Shown here: piece by piece, positions 53,755 to 63,069 of the stretch | Layout of the letters: every line of letters starts with the position of its first letter | Numbering within the stretch: position 1 is the first letter of the stretch | DNA from: Marinoscillum pacificum | Lineage (GTDB): Bacteria; Bacteroidota; Bacteroidia; Cytophagales; Cyclobacteriaceae | Assembly: GCF_024714495.1 (NCBI RefSeq) | Contig: NZ_JAMZMJ010000003.1 | Span: 186,001 to 250,000, forward strand | Direction: 5' to 3' | DNA: 64,000 nt | Made by a program: the position numbers and the translations under genes | Notes under the pieces: generated by a model | Told to the model about the DNA's origin: nothing | Database searches by the model: none | The model's input: the letters and a program-made list of their open reading frames with translations, nothing else

Positions 53755-55332
53755 ATGAAAATGCATCGAATGCTCCTTGTTATTATCGCTTGTTTGGTTG
53801 CTCATTTTGGTTATTCTCAAAATCAGTCAATAATAGATTCGCTTCATCAAGAACTAGTTCATGCAGAGTCTAATGAAGAAAGGGTAGAGGTCTACTATGC
53901 ATTAAGCTATGAATGGGCAGAATTTAGTTTTGATTCGGCCAATTTTCATGCGCAAGAAGGTTTTTTAATATCACGTAAAATCGATAACCCAAAACTGATC
54001 AGTCTTGGTTATTCATCCATTGGAAGTGCCTATTACTGTCAATATGAGTTGGATAGTGCAATTGGTTACTATGACAAAGCGAGAGAAGTCTCTCAACAAA
54101 ATCAAGATACAAGTGGGTTGGTCAAAGCGACATTCAATATTGGTAACATCTACTTGATGAGCGGCAAACTTGAAGACGCTCTCAATGTATACGAGGAAGC
54201 TCAGGGTATTTATAAATCAATGGGTGATCAAATGGGAATAGCAAGAGCTTGGAATAATAAAGCGCTTGTTTTTAGAAGAACCAAACAAAATGAAATGGCC
54301 AAAAAGGCACTGCTGGAAGCCATCGACATTTATAAATCAATTGATGAACCCAAGAAAACATATAATGCCTCGTCTAATCTGGCGAGTATTTATTTACTAT
54401 TGGAAGAATACGATAGCGCTATTCAAGTAGCGAAATCAAATATAGATTTGGCGAGGAGCTTGCAAAACCAATCATACGAATTACAGCCTTTGGTAGTTAT
54501 TGGCCAGTCTTTTGAGAAATTGGAAGAATTGGATAGCTCGTTCAGTTATTACAATAAGGCTAGAGAATTGATCAATGAATATACACCTACAAGCGATAAA
54601 GTTTATGTGTATTTCGGACTTGCTACCTATTACCTCAATAAGGATGAACATCGTCCCGCAAAGCCTTATTTAGATAGCTTGAAAGAATTAGGACCTTTTG
54701 ATAAAATCCTGAATCTGGCCATCCCTTACTATGAAATGACCGCCAAGTTTCATCGATTGAACGGTGATCTTGAATTGGCATATGCTCAACGATTGAAGTA
54801 TGAGGAAATGAAGGATAAGTATCATGACCAACAGTTGATAGATCGAACTACGGAATTAGAACAAGTATTTGAAAAGGAAAAAAGAGAACTTGAGATCGCT
54901 AAACTCCAACTAGAGAATGAGAAGAAATCTCTGCAAACTGTAGCATTGATGATTATTTCTGGTTTAGCATTGCTAGCACTTATTTTCCTGGTTATTCTCT
55001 TTTCACAGCGTCAAGCCAAAAACAAACTGAAACACCAACTTCTCAATGAAGAAATTGAAAGTCTAAGGCTGAGAATAAGTAGAATTTATTCGGAAGTGAA
55101 GCTTTCAGAAATTGAAACTGACATTAAGAAAATCCAAACGGCTTTTCATAATGACCTCTCAGAACGTGAGGCAGAAATCCTTCAATTGGCAGTAACCAAT
55201 AAGACCAATGCAGAGATTGCAGAGAGTGTTCATCTAAGTGTCAACACGGTGAAATACCATCTAAAAAATATTTACAGTAAGATTGGTGTATCCTCTCGCC
55301 TTGAAGCTAGACAGGTGATGTCAGAATCCTAA
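53755..55332 (+). CDS. TPR-repeat membrane protein with LuxR-type HTH
   Basis: 525 residues from the ATG at 53755 (M17 of a longer frame); the signal-like start is MKMHRMLLVIIACLVAHFGY. The N-terminal part holds about eight TPR units (for example LGYSSIGSAYYCQYELDSAI, ATFNIGNIYLMSGKLEDALN), then a coiled coil, one membrane helix (LMIISGLALLALIFLVILFS, about 400-420) and a cytoplasmic LuxR HTH (SEREAEILQLAVTNKTNAEI, VHLSVNTVKYHLKNIYSKIG). The layout is a one-component transmembrane regulator sensing something outside the cytoplasm. It lies directly upstream of the large adhesin gene and may control it. Confidence 0.88.
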   Translation: MKMHRMLLVIIACLVAHFGYSQNQSIIDSLHQELVHAESNEERVEVYYALSYEWAEFSFDSANFHAQEGFLISRKIDNPKLISLGYSSIGSAYYCQYELDSAIGYYDKAREVSQQNQDTSGLVKATFNIGNIYLMSGKLEDALNVYEEAQGIYKSMGDQMGIARAWNNKALVFRRTKQNEMAKKALLEAIDIYKSIDEPKKTYNASSNLASIYLLLEEYDSAIQVAKSNIDLARSLQNQSYELQPLVVIGQSFEKLEELDSSFSYYNKARELINEYTPTSDKVYVYFGLATYYLNKDEHRPAKPYLDSLKELGPFDKILNLAIPYYEMTAKFHRLNGDLELAYAQRLKYEEMKDKYHDQQLIDRTTELEQVFEKEKRELEIAKLQLENEKKSLQTVALMIISGLALLALIFLVILFSQRQAKNKLKHQLLNEEIESLRLRISRIYSEVKLSEIETDIKKIQTAFHNDLSEREAEILQLAVTNKTNAEIAESVHLSVNTVKYHLKNIYSKIGVSSRLEARQVMSES

Positions 55333-55365
55333 AATTCAATATTTTTTGATCAGTTTTTAGCACAA

Positions 55366-55377
55366 CTACCCGGGTAG
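55366..55377. promoter_or_regulatory. 12-bp perfect palindrome between regulator and adhesin genes
   Basis: CTACCCGGGTAG lies 34 bp after the LuxR-type gene and 59 bp before the adhesin start. It is GC-rich in an AT-rich setting and symmetric, as dimeric LuxR-type HTH sites often are. Role as an operator is inferred from position only. Confidence 0.4.
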
Positions 55378-55436
55378 GGTGGGGAAATATTAGCTAAATC
55401 AATGGTTTTTTGAGCATAATTTTTTGCTCGACCACA

Positions 55437-58400
55437 ATGAAAAACCGTTCGCACCAAGTCATTCATTCGAAGGAATGGATGATGCTTATAGGATTATTAT
55501 TACTGACTATTCAGGTGTTAGCACAGTCAGCTTCGCCCACCCCTTTCATTACCACCTGGGTGACGGATGATGGTGAAATCACTATACCAACCAATACATT
55601 ATCTGGTACATATAATTATAGTATCACTTGGACCAACCTCTCCAATTCGGGAGTTGGTGACGGATTTATATCTGGTCAAACAGGGGATTACACCATCACT
55701 GGTTTAACCATTGGAGATACTTATGAAATAGCTATTTCGGGTGTTTTCCCTCATTTCTATATGAATAACGGTTCTGAGAAGAATAAATTAATCTCTATAG
55801 AGCAATGGGGTGCTTTCTTTTTTTGGTCTTCTATGGAAAGAGCGTTCTATGGCTGTAACCATTTGATAAACAATGCCTCAGATACTCCAGAATTATCAGG
55901 AGTAACCAATATGTCTCACATGTTTCGATTAGCTAGTTCATTTAATAGTGATATCAGTACATGGGATGTTAGTAGTGTGACTACCATGAGCTACATGTTC
56001 ACTGAGGCTAGTTCCTTTAACAATGGTGGGGTTGCACTCGACTGGACAACAGAAACAGCCAATGTGACGGACATGTCTCATATGTTCCACAGTGCCACTT
56101 CGTTCAATCAACCAATACATACATGGGATGTTAGTAGTGTCATCACAATGGAGTCCATGTTCTCCTCTGCAGATGTTTTTAATCAAGATATCAGTGATTG
56201 GGATGTCAGCAGTGTAACAAATATGAGGCAAATGTTTTTTGCTAATGATGGGTTCAATCGCCCTCTCAATTGGACTAATACGTCCAATGTGACGGATATG
56301 ACGATGATGTTTCGGTTAGCATTTGCATTCAATAGAGATATCAGCGGATGGGATGTCAGCAGCGTCCTCACAATGGAGCAGATGTTTAATGGAGCATTGG
56401 CTTTTAACAACGGAGGACAGGCTCTCGACTGGACTGCAGGCACTGGTACGGCGAATGTGACGAATATGAGTTATATGTTTCAATTCTCCCCATTCAATCA
56501 AGATATCAGTAGTTGGGATGTGAGCTCAGTTACGCATATGACCTCTATGTTTAGAAATGCCACTGCATTCAATCAGAGTCTTGTTAGTTGGGATGTAAGC
56601 AACATCTCTAGTATGTATCTAATGTTTGATGGAGCCTCCTCTTTCAATCAAAACCTTGGGAGTTGGGACATAAGCAGTGTTTCGGATTTTAGGAATATGC
56701 TGGATGGGACCAATTTATCAGTAAGCAATTACGATGCAACATTGATAGGGTGGAGTACGCTGGAGGGAGCTGAATCGCAAATTCGCACCTCTCGAACATT
56801 AGGTGCAAGTGGGCTGTATTATTCCTCATCTGCGGCGTCCAATCGAGAGATTTTAACTGATACCTATTTCTGGACTATAATCGGAGATAATCAAGTGCCG
56901 AGCCCTGAAATAGCTGTTTATAACGGAGCTGATAATACAGCTCCTGAGCTTACAGCTGCTCAATCTGATATCGTCGATTTTGGAACTGAGATCCAAGGGG
57001 CTGATATAACACAGACATTCTCCATTGAAAATGTAGGTACCTTAGATTTAACGATTTCAAGTATTACGGTTAATGATGCTAGCTTTAGTATCAATAGCTC
57101 TATTTCTACTATAGTGGCAGGAGCCACTGAAACCTTTACAATTACCTTGTCTGGAGCGAGTATTGGAAGTTTTACTGGTGATGTAAGTATTGATAGTAAT
57201 GATGCGGATGAAAACCCATTTACCTTTTCTGTTTCAGGGGAGGTTGTAGAGCCACCTGCTCCAGAAATCGACCTCTTTGCAGGAGTAGATAACACCGCTC
57301 CATCAATCTCCAATAATCAGGACACTGCAATTGATTTTGGAAGCATACTTCTGGGAAGTGATATCGCTCAGACTTTTGCTATTGAGAATACAGGAACTGG
57401 AGATTTAATCATTTCGGATATCACTTCAAGTAATGCATCCTTCTCCATAAGTAGCTCAATTGACACTATTGCTGCTGGAGCTTCAGAGAACTTTACGGTT
57501 ACCTTGTCTGGATTAACCGCTGGGAATTTTAATGCAGACATTACCATCACTAATGACGATGCAGATGAAGGTACATTTGTTTTTCCTGTAGTAGGAGAGA
57601 TCACAGCACCTGAAATTTCCCTTTATGCTGGAGCAGATAATGCAGGTACTTCCGTTACCAATGGGCAAACCACCATCATTGATTTTGGTACTTCTGTTCA
57701 AGGCACAGATATCGTCCAGACTTTTGCCATTGAGAATTTAGGAACTGCTGATTTAACTATTTCAAATATTACTTCTGACGATCCTTCATTTACAGTTAAT
57801 AACACTGTCACAACCATTGCTCCTGGAGTTGTTGAGACGTTCACAGTCACTTTATCTGGTTCAACAGCGGGAAGTTTTACCGCTGACATTACCATCACCA
57901 ATGATGATGCGGATGAGGGGACTTTTGTTTTTTCAATTGAAGGTGAGGTTGTTGAACCAGCTCCTGAGATAGACGTGTTTGTTGGATCGGATAATACTGG
58001 TACTACGATTGCCAATGGACAAACTTCAAGCATTGATTTCGGTACTTCGGTTCAAGGAAGAGATATTGTCCAGACTTTTGTTATTGAGAATACAGGTACA
58101 GCGGACTTATCTATTTCGAATATTACCTCTAGCGAAGCTTCTTTTTCTATTACTAGTTCAATTAATAGCATTGCTTCAGGAGCAACAGAAGTCTTTACCC
58201 TCACTTTGACAGGGACATCAGTAGGTGTGTTTTCTGGTGAAATAACCATCGCCAATGACGATGCGGATGAAGGTACTTTTGTTTTCCCTATTAGCGGTGT
58301 GATTGTTGCTCCAGCGCCAGAGATCGATTTGTATGCTGGGTCTGATAATACTGGAGCTTCGATTAACAATAACCAAACCGAAGCAATTGATTTAGGGAGT

Positions 58401-60689
58401 GTTCTTCAGGGAAGTGATCTGGTTCAGACTTTTGCTATTGAGAATACAGGAACTGCAGACTTATTCATTTCGGACATCACTTCAAGTGATCCATCGTTTA
58501 CACTTTCTAGTTCTATTGGAAGCATCGCTCCCGGAGTTACAGAGACCTTTACAGTTACTTTATCTGGATCAATGGCTGGTACTTTTACAGCAGAGATTAC
58601 AATTATTAATGACGATACAGATGAAGGCACTTTCGTATTTGCGGTTGTAGGAGAAATCACCTCACCAGAGATTGCACTATATGCAGGAGGCGATAATACA
58701 GGTGCCTCGATTGTCAGTAATCAAACCGCAGCAATAGATTTAGGAAGTGTTCTTCTAGGAAGTGATCTGGTACAGACTTTTGCCATTGAGAATACTGGAA
58801 CTGCAGATTTGTCCATTTCGGATATTACTTCCAGTGATGCTTCTTTCGTCATTACTAGTTCCTTTAATAGCATAGCTCCGGGAGCGACAGAAGATTTTAC
58901 TGTCACATTATCTGGGACATCAGCTGGCTTAGTTGCTGGTGAAATAACCATCACCAATGATGATATCGATGAAAGCACCTTCACGTTTTCGGTACTGGGA
59001 GAAATTACTGCTCCTGAAATTAACCTATATGCAGGGTCTGATAATACTGGCACTTCGATTGAGAGTAATCAAACTGCAGCAATTGATTTCGGTAATTCAT
59101 CCCATGGAACAGATCTCGTCCAGACCTTTGTCATTGAAAACACGGGTACGGCGGACTTGACCATTTCTGATATTACTTCCAGCGAGTCGTCCTTTGCTAT
59201 TGATAGCTCAGTTGATGTCATCGTTTCCGGCGCTACAGAGACTTTTTCAGTCACATTATCAGGAATAGTATCAGGAAGCTTTTCTGGTGATATTACAATC
59301 ATCAGTGATGACCTGAATGAAGGAACTTTTGTCTTTCCAGTCATAGGTGAAATTGAGGAACTAGCGACCCCAGAAATAGCTGTATTTGTTGGGACAGATA
59401 ACTCAGGTAAGTCAATTATTAATGGCCAGAGCACATTCGTTGATTTTGGAAGTGTTCTTCCAGGAAGTGAAATCCTTCAGACGTTCGCAATTGAGAACAC
59501 GGGAACAGCGGATTTATCCATTTCTGACATTACTTCTAGTGATCCATCATTCACTATCAGCAGTTCTCTGTCGACCATCCTTACCGGAGATACTGATACC
59601 TTTACAGTTTCATTATCAGGTACGTCAGTAGGTGTGTTTTCTGCAGATATCACGATCACGAATAATGATGCGGATGAAGGAACATTTGTTTTTTCAGTAT
59701 CAGGAGAGGTTTCTGCTATTCTTCAACCGTCTATAGAGCTCCATGTAGGTATGAGTGATCCTCCGGAGGTGATCCAGGAGAATTCATTAGTTGACATAGG
59801 CTTATTTAAGCAAGGGATCAATACGGAAGTGCAGTTCATGATAGCTAATGTTGGAACGGATAGTTTAATCATTAACTCAATCGAATCAAGTAATAATGCA
59901 ATTCAAATCAATACCTCTCATTGGGAAGTGGCTCCAAATAATTCTGGAGTTTTATCCATTATTATCAATGATTTGAATGTAGGTGCTTTTTCCTCATCTA
60001 TTACCATTCAATCAAATGATCCAAACAGTACCCTATTTGAATTTACAATTACTGGAATAGTTGAGGAGGAAGAAATAGAGGTGATTGATAATGCCACGGA
60101 AGAAGTCATTCTTTCCAATGCCATAGTGGATTTCGGAAGTACTACAATTGGAAACCCTAGTACCCGTTCATTTGTCGTTTTCAATCCATCAAAACATGAG
60201 ACATTGGAAGTAGAAGAGATAGTCATTGAGTCTGAAGATTTTACAATAATCGGAGAACTCTTTTCTATTCTACCTGAATCATCTGCTGAATTTGATATTC
60301 AACTATCGGCAGAAAGAGAAGGATCTAATACTGGTGAAATGACCATCGTTAGCAATTTTGCTGATTTTAAGATTTACTTGATTGGTGAGGTTACTCCAGA
60401 GGAATCGTCCCTTAAGGTTTATAATGTGCTCACTCCGAATGATGACGGTAAGCATGACTTCTTTAAAATTTCGGGAATCAACAATTATTTTGGTAATGAA
60501 ATCTCCATTTTCAATAGAGCTGGAAGATTAGTGTATTACACCAAAGACTATAACAATCAAAATGTACGGTTCGAAGGAGATAGTAACCAGGGAAATAACA
60601 AGTCTCTAGAATCCGGTGCTTATTACTATGTCATACGACTTGGGAACGGAGATAAGAAAATAGGCTTTGTACAACTAATCAGGAACTAA
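55437..60689 (+). CDS. Giant T9SS type B surface protein with BspA-like and Ig-like repeats
   Basis: 1750 residues from the ATG at 55437 (a TTG at 55410 adds nine). Signal peptide ends VLAQ. Residues about 110-440 hold about nine BspA/DUF285 repeats (FNQDISSWDVSSVTHMTSMF-like). From about 490 to 1425 there are eight near-identical repeats of about 117 residues of the ASH/choice-of-anchor D type (DFGTSVQGTDIVQTFAIENL, then SGSTAGSFTADITITNDDAD), then two diverged ones. The end is a gliding-motility-type C-terminal domain (LTPNDDGKHDFFKI, ISIFNRAGRLVYY, GAYYYVIRL), the type B sorting signal. The product should be secreted and anchored as an adhesin or motility filament. The PorP/SprF gene begins at the next base. 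Confidence 0.93.
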   Translation: MKNRSHQVIHSKEWMMLIGLLLLTIQVLAQSASPTPFITTWVTDDGEITIPTNTLSGTYNYSITWTNLSNSGVGDGFISGQTGDYTITGLTIGDTYEIAISGVFPHFYMNNGSEKNKLISIEQWGAFFFWSSMERAFYGCNHLINNASDTPELSGVTNMSHMFRLASSFNSDISTWDVSSVTTMSYMFTEASSFNNGGVALDWTTETANVTDMSHMFHSATSFNQPIHTWDVSSVITMESMFSSADVFNQDISDWDVSSVTNMRQMFFANDGFNRPLNWTNTSNVTDMTMMFRLAFAFNRDISGWDVSSVLTMEQMFNGALAFNNGGQALDWTAGTGTANVTNMSYMFQFSPFNQDISSWDVSSVTHMTSMFRNATAFNQSLVSWDVSNISSMYLMFDGASSFNQNLGSWDISSVSDFRNMLDGTNLSVSNYDATLIGWSTLEGAESQIRTSRTLGASGLYYSSSAASNREILTDTYFWTIIGDNQVPSPEIAVYNGADNTAPELTAAQSDIVDFGTEIQGADITQTFSIENVGTLDLTISSITVNDASFSINSSISTIVAGATETFTITLSGASIGSFTGDVSIDSNDADENPFTFSVSGEVVEPPAPEIDLFAGVDNTAPSISNNQDTAIDFGSILLGSDIAQTFAIENTGTGDLIISDITSSNASFSISSSIDTIAAGASENFTVTLSGLTAGNFNADITITNDDADEGTFVFPVVGEITAPEISLYAGADNAGTSVTNGQTTIIDFGTSVQGTDIVQTFAIENLGTADLTISNITSDDPSFTVNNTVTTIAPGVVETFTVTLSGSTAGSFTADITITNDDADEGTFVFSIEGEVVEPAPEIDVFVGSDNTGTTIANGQTSSIDFGTSVQGRDIVQTFVIENTGTADLSISNITSSEASFSITSSINSIASGATEVFTLTLTGTSVGVFSGEITIANDDADEGTFVFPISGVIVAPAPEIDLYAGSDNTGASINNNQTEAIDLGSVLQGSDLVQTFAIENTGTADLFISDITSSDPSFTLSSSIGSIAPGVTETFTVTLSGSMAGTFTAEITIINDDTDEGTFVFAVVGEITSPEIALYAGGDNTGASIVSNQTAAIDLGSVLLGSDLVQTFAIENTGTADLSISDITSSDASFVITSSFNSIAPGATEDFTVTLSGTSAGLVAGEITITNDDIDESTFTFSVLGEITAPEINLYAGSDNTGTSIESNQTAAIDFGNSSHGTDLVQTFVIENTGTADLTISDITSSESSFAIDSSVDVIVSGATETFSVTLSGIVSGSFSGDITIISDDLNEGTFVFPVIGEIEELATPEIAVFVGTDNSGKSIINGQSTFVDFGSVLPGSEILQTFAIENTGTADLSISDITSSDPSFTISSSLSTILTGDTDTFTVSLSGTSVGVFSADITITNNDADEGTFVFSVSGEVSAILQPSIELHVGMSDPPEVIQENSLVDIGLFKQGINTEVQFMIANVGTDSLIINSIESSNNAIQINTSHWEVAPNNSGVLSIIINDLNVGAFSSSITIQSNDPNSTLFEFTITGIVEEEEIEVIDNATEEVILSNAIVDFGSTTIGNPSTRSFVVFNPSKHETLEVEEIVIESEDFTIIGELFSILPESSAEFDIQLSAEREGSNTGEMTIVSNFADFKIYLIGEVTPEESSLKVYNVLTPNDDGKHDFFKISGINNYFGNEISIFNRAGRLVYYTKDYNNQNVRFEGDSNQGNNKSLESGAYYYVIRLGNGDKKIGFVQLIRN
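55900..56720 (+). repeat. BspA-like (DUF285) repeat array
   Basis: Tandem 25- to 35-residue units recognised from WDVSSVTxMxxMF (for example around 55960, 56110, 56200, 56340, 56510, 56590), in the adhesin gene. In BspA-like proteins these bind host or matrix proteins. Confidence 0.85.
56903..59710 (+). repeat. Eight tandem ASH/choice-of-anchor D repeats
   Basis: Eight units of about 351 bp, each beginning with codons for Pro-Glu-Ile and a Gly-x-Asp-Asn block, and ending with Asp-Glu-x-x-Phe-x-Phe. Two further, more diverged units follow to about 60400. The units share long nearly identical DNA segments, so copy number could change by recombination. Confidence 0.88.
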
Positions 60690-61592
60690 ATGAAAAAATC
60701 ACTCGCAATAACCTTGTTTATTTTGCTCGCAGAAACCATCTACGGGCAGAATATCATTCCTCCGCATATGTACTTGATGAATCAAACCATGATCAATCCG
60801 GCCTATGCTGGCATTCATGATCATGCAAATGTTACCTTGATTAGTAGGGGGCAATGGATTGGGGTAGATGGTGCTCCTTTTACCCATACATTGGTTGGTT
60901 CTAGCACCTTTTCTTATCATAGTGCAATTGGTTTTTCGCTTGTAAAAGATAGCTATGGGATCAACTCCGACACTGAAATTAACCTTCAGTATAGTTATCG
61001 AATAGAAATGCATAATTCAGCACTTTCATTCGGACTACAGGGAGGAACCATGTTTTCTTCAGAGGATCCATCCAAACTTAATACCGAGGTGTCTGATGAT
61101 CCGTTGGTAGGAAGCGGAAGATCTACTTCTACAACTCCTTCATTTGGATTTGGAATGATGTATAAATCCAAACGCTTATACCTGGGTGTAGGAATGCCGA
61201 GAATCACAGGTTCAAAAGTGGAAATAGAGGAAATCTACACCAAAGGAGTATCACCAGTTTATAACCTCACCGGTGGTTTGTTCATTAAGTTGACGAATGG
61301 GTTGTTGATTAAGCCCTCTTTCTTATTGAATTATCAAGATGAAGAATTGCTGGCAGATATCAATGGGCAGTTGCTGATTGGGGAAAAGGTTTGGCTGGGC
61401 TTATCTGTTCGTAATTTAAAGAGAGCAGGATTTAATTTTTTGTATTCAGAGGATGGAAAGTATCATTTTGGTTATTCCTATCAGTTTCCGCTCAATGAAC
61501 TTGAGGCTTCCAGTTACGGGACACATGAACTGGTGTTATCATTCGATATCAAATTAACCAGACGTCAAGAGTTGGAAAATAGGTTGTTTTAA
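60690..61592 (+). CDS. PorP/SprF family T9SS-associated outer membrane protein
   Basis: 300 residues with a signal peptide (cut near IYGQ). PorP/SprF signature: HMYLMNQTMINPAYAGIHDH, RGQWIGVDGAPFTHTL, YSYRIEMHNSALSFGLQGG. It is a barrel that cooperates with T9SS in the secretion or attachment of large surface proteins; SprF is needed for SprB export. The start codon follows the adhesin stop codon without a gap, so the pair is surely one unit. Confidence 0.94.
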   Translation: MKKSLAITLFILLAETIYGQNIIPPHMYLMNQTMINPAYAGIHDHANVTLISRGQWIGVDGAPFTHTLVGSSTFSYHSAIGFSLVKDSYGINSDTEINLQYSYRIEMHNSALSFGLQGGTMFSSEDPSKLNTEVSDDPLVGSGRSTSTTPSFGFGMMYKSKRLYLGVGMPRITGSKVEIEEIYTKGVSPVYNLTGGLFIKLTNGLLIKPSFLLNYQDEELLADINGQLLIGEKVWLGLSVRNLKRAGFNFLYSEDGKYHFGYSYQFPLNELEASSYGTHELVLSFDIKLTRRQELENRLF

Positions 61593-61619
61593 GGACTGTG
61601 GAGGTTGAAAGTGTCGAGT

Positions 61620-61668
61620 CAACTTACAAACTTGAAAGTTTATCAATCCGCGTTGCAAACACGGACTA
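61620..61668. repeat. Degenerate REP tail before the 89-bp repeat
   Basis: Remnants of the two palindromes found after RAYT copy 2: CAACTTACAAACTTG and CCGCGTT-GCA-AACACGG, each with a mismatch. They precede the left copy of the 89-bp direct repeat. Confidence 0.7.
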
Positions 61669-61753
61669 GCGATGAGTAGTTATTTTTGAGCGTTTATGAT
61701 TTCGTAGAGTTTCTTATCATGTCGCTTAGTTCGAAGCTCGTTGCTCAGAATCC
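61665..61753. repeat. 89-bp direct repeat, left copy
   Basis: Matches 62497-62585 with about four differences. The right copy covers the 3' end of the 185-residue membrane-protein gene and its stop codon. The left copy therefore is a duplicate of a gene end without a gene. Confidence 0.88.
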
Positions 61754-61760
61754 TTTACCT

Positions 61761-61807
61761 CATCCTCGTTTGCAACGAGGATGGTTAAATCTTAGCATTT
61801 ACAATGC
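61761..61807. repeat. REP palindromes upstream of RAYT copy 2
   Basis: CATCCTCGTT-TGC-AACGAGGATG style palindrome (61761-61783) and GCATT-TAC-AATGC (61795-61807), the same pair as upstream of copy 1. Confidence 0.85.
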
Positions 61808-61852
61808 GTTTGATGATTCCTATTGTCAAGACAGATTTCATAGTATTGTAAG

Positions 61853-62398
61853 ATGTCTGGTGACCGTTATCTCATATCCGATCAAAATGCTTTGTATTTT
61901 CTTACGTTCACGGTAGTGGGTTGGATAGATGTTTTCACTCGAAAAGAATATAAATTAGATATAGTGGATTCACTCAATTATTGTATCCAATCGAAAGGAC
62001 TTACGATTTACTCATGGTGTCTTATGAGTAATCATCTTCATTTGATTGTCAGAGCAAATGAAGGATTTAGACTATCCGACATCATTCGTGATTTGAAAAA
62101 GTTTACTGCGAAACGAATAATAGATCGAATAGAAAATGAACTTGAAAGCAGGAGAGAATGGATGTTGAATCAATTTCGTTTTGCTGGACGTAATCTTAAG
62201 CGAATTACAAATTTTAAATTCTGGAAAGATGATAATCATGTCATTGAACTTACAAGTGGTATGATCGATGGTAGATTAGATTATATCCATCAAAATCCAG
62301 TAAAAGCTATGATAGTAGAAGAGCCTGAGCATTATTTGTTTAGTTCTGCCAGGGACTATTCAGGAGTGAAGGGGTTGGTTAAAATTGAATTTATTTAG
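61853..62398 (+). CDS. REP-associated tyrosine transposase (RAYT), copy 2
   Basis: 181 residues, about 90 percent identical in sequence to the copy at 50056 (roughly 18 differences, mostly conservative). HUH motif LMSNHLHLIVRANEG and LDYIHQNPVKAMIVEEPEHY are intact. It is framed by REP palindromes and by the 89-bp direct repeats. Because both copies keep intact motifs and the same palindromes, at least one has probably moved within this lineage. Confidence 0.93.
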   Translation: MSGDRYLISDQNALYFLTFTVVGWIDVFTRKEYKLDIVDSLNYCIQSKGLTIYSWCLMSNHLHLIVRANEGFRLSDIIRDLKKFTAKRIIDRIENELESRREWMLNQFRFAGRNLKRITNFKFWKDDNHVIELTSGMIDGRLDYIHQNPVKAMIVEEPEHYLFSSARDYSGVKGLVKIEFI

Positions 62399-62400
62399 TC

Positions 62401-62446
62401 AAGTTACAAACTTGAAAGTTTATCAATCCGCGTTGTAAACGCGGAT
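62401..62446. repeat. REP palindromes downstream of RAYT copy 2
   Basis: CAAGTTACAAACTTG (62401-62415) and TCCGCGTT-GTA-AACGCGGA (62428-62446), the same two as after copy 1. A further worn copy extends to 62500. Confidence 0.85.
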
Positions 62447-62496
62447 TAGAGAAAGTTACAAACTTCAGAGTTTAGTAGTCCGCGATGCAAACACGA

Positions 62497-62585
62497 ACTA
62501 GCGATGATTAGTTATTTTTGAGCTTTTATGATTTCGTAGAGTTTCTTATCATGTTGCTTAGTTCGAAGTTCGTTGCTCAGAATCC
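62497..62585. repeat. 89-bp direct repeat, right copy
   Basis: Partner of 61665-61753. It covers the final codons and stop of the 185-residue membrane-protein gene (minus strand), and the bases after it. Confidence 0.88.
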
Positions 62586-63069
62586 ACCACATTGCAGTTG
62601 AGTAGCCAACCCCTACAATTACGCTAGTCCAATGGAATCGAAGAAAGGAGATAACCACTAGAAATATGAAAGTTAGGATGATATGAATTGAATAATTTTT
62701 CTTCTGATCCAATCTACGTTGAATGATCATCTTGTTTCCTCTTCCTTTTCCGATTCGCTCCTTCGTTTTCTTTACGAACTGATCCACAGAGTAGAATCGG
62801 TCTTGGTCAGAAAGGGTAAAACAGATCCCAAATGTTAGTTCTACGTCTTCAAAGAATCTATAATACCGTTTAACTCCTTTAAACGAGTTCTTGATATTGT
62901 TCTTTGATGTTGGAGGAGTTAATAAAAAGTCGAGAAACCTAGACTCATTAAATTCTGCATTCGGAGTTTGTCTGTTCCGTTGAAATATTTCTAATGTTTG
63001 ATATTTCAGTTCTTCAGGTGTCATTTGCGAATGGGAACAATTACCTACAATTTCCGGATATGTGACCAT
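62512..63069 (-). CDS. Hypothetical membrane protein
   Basis: 185 residues: an N-terminal cytoplasmic-looking part (about 120 residues, with YRFFEDVELTFGICFTLSDQ), then two helices (SIHIILTFIFLVVISFLRF and VIVGVGYSTAMWWIL) and a basic tail. No family recognised. The gene is intact, but its final part lies in the right copy of the 89-bp repeat. Confidence 0.75.
   Translation of the reverse strand: MVTYPEIVGNCSHSQMTPEELKYQTLEIFQRNRQTPNAEFNESRFLDFLLTPPTSKNNIKNSFKGVKRYYRFFEDVELTFGICFTLSDQDRFYSVDQFVKKTKERIGKGRGNKMIIQRRLDQKKNYSIHIILTFIFLVVISFLRFHWTSVIVGVGYSTAMWWILSNELRTKQHDKKLYEIIKAQK

Noticed and set aside
57000-59660. Many minus-strand reading frames of 60-120 residues
   Set aside because: They are antisense shadows of the repeated Ser/Thr/Ala-rich adhesin codons.
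56903-59710. CRISPR array or satellite repeat
   Set aside because: The units are about 351 bp, in frame, and encode Ig-like domains; there are no short direct repeats with spacers.
61686-61916. 76-residue reading frame before RAYT copy 2
   Set aside because: It runs through the orphan 89-bp repeat and REP palindromes and into the transposase start; it is not a gene.
62512-63069. Pseudogene truncated by RAYT insertion
   Set aside because: The frame is intact with a proper stop; the duplicated piece is the left repeat, not this gene.
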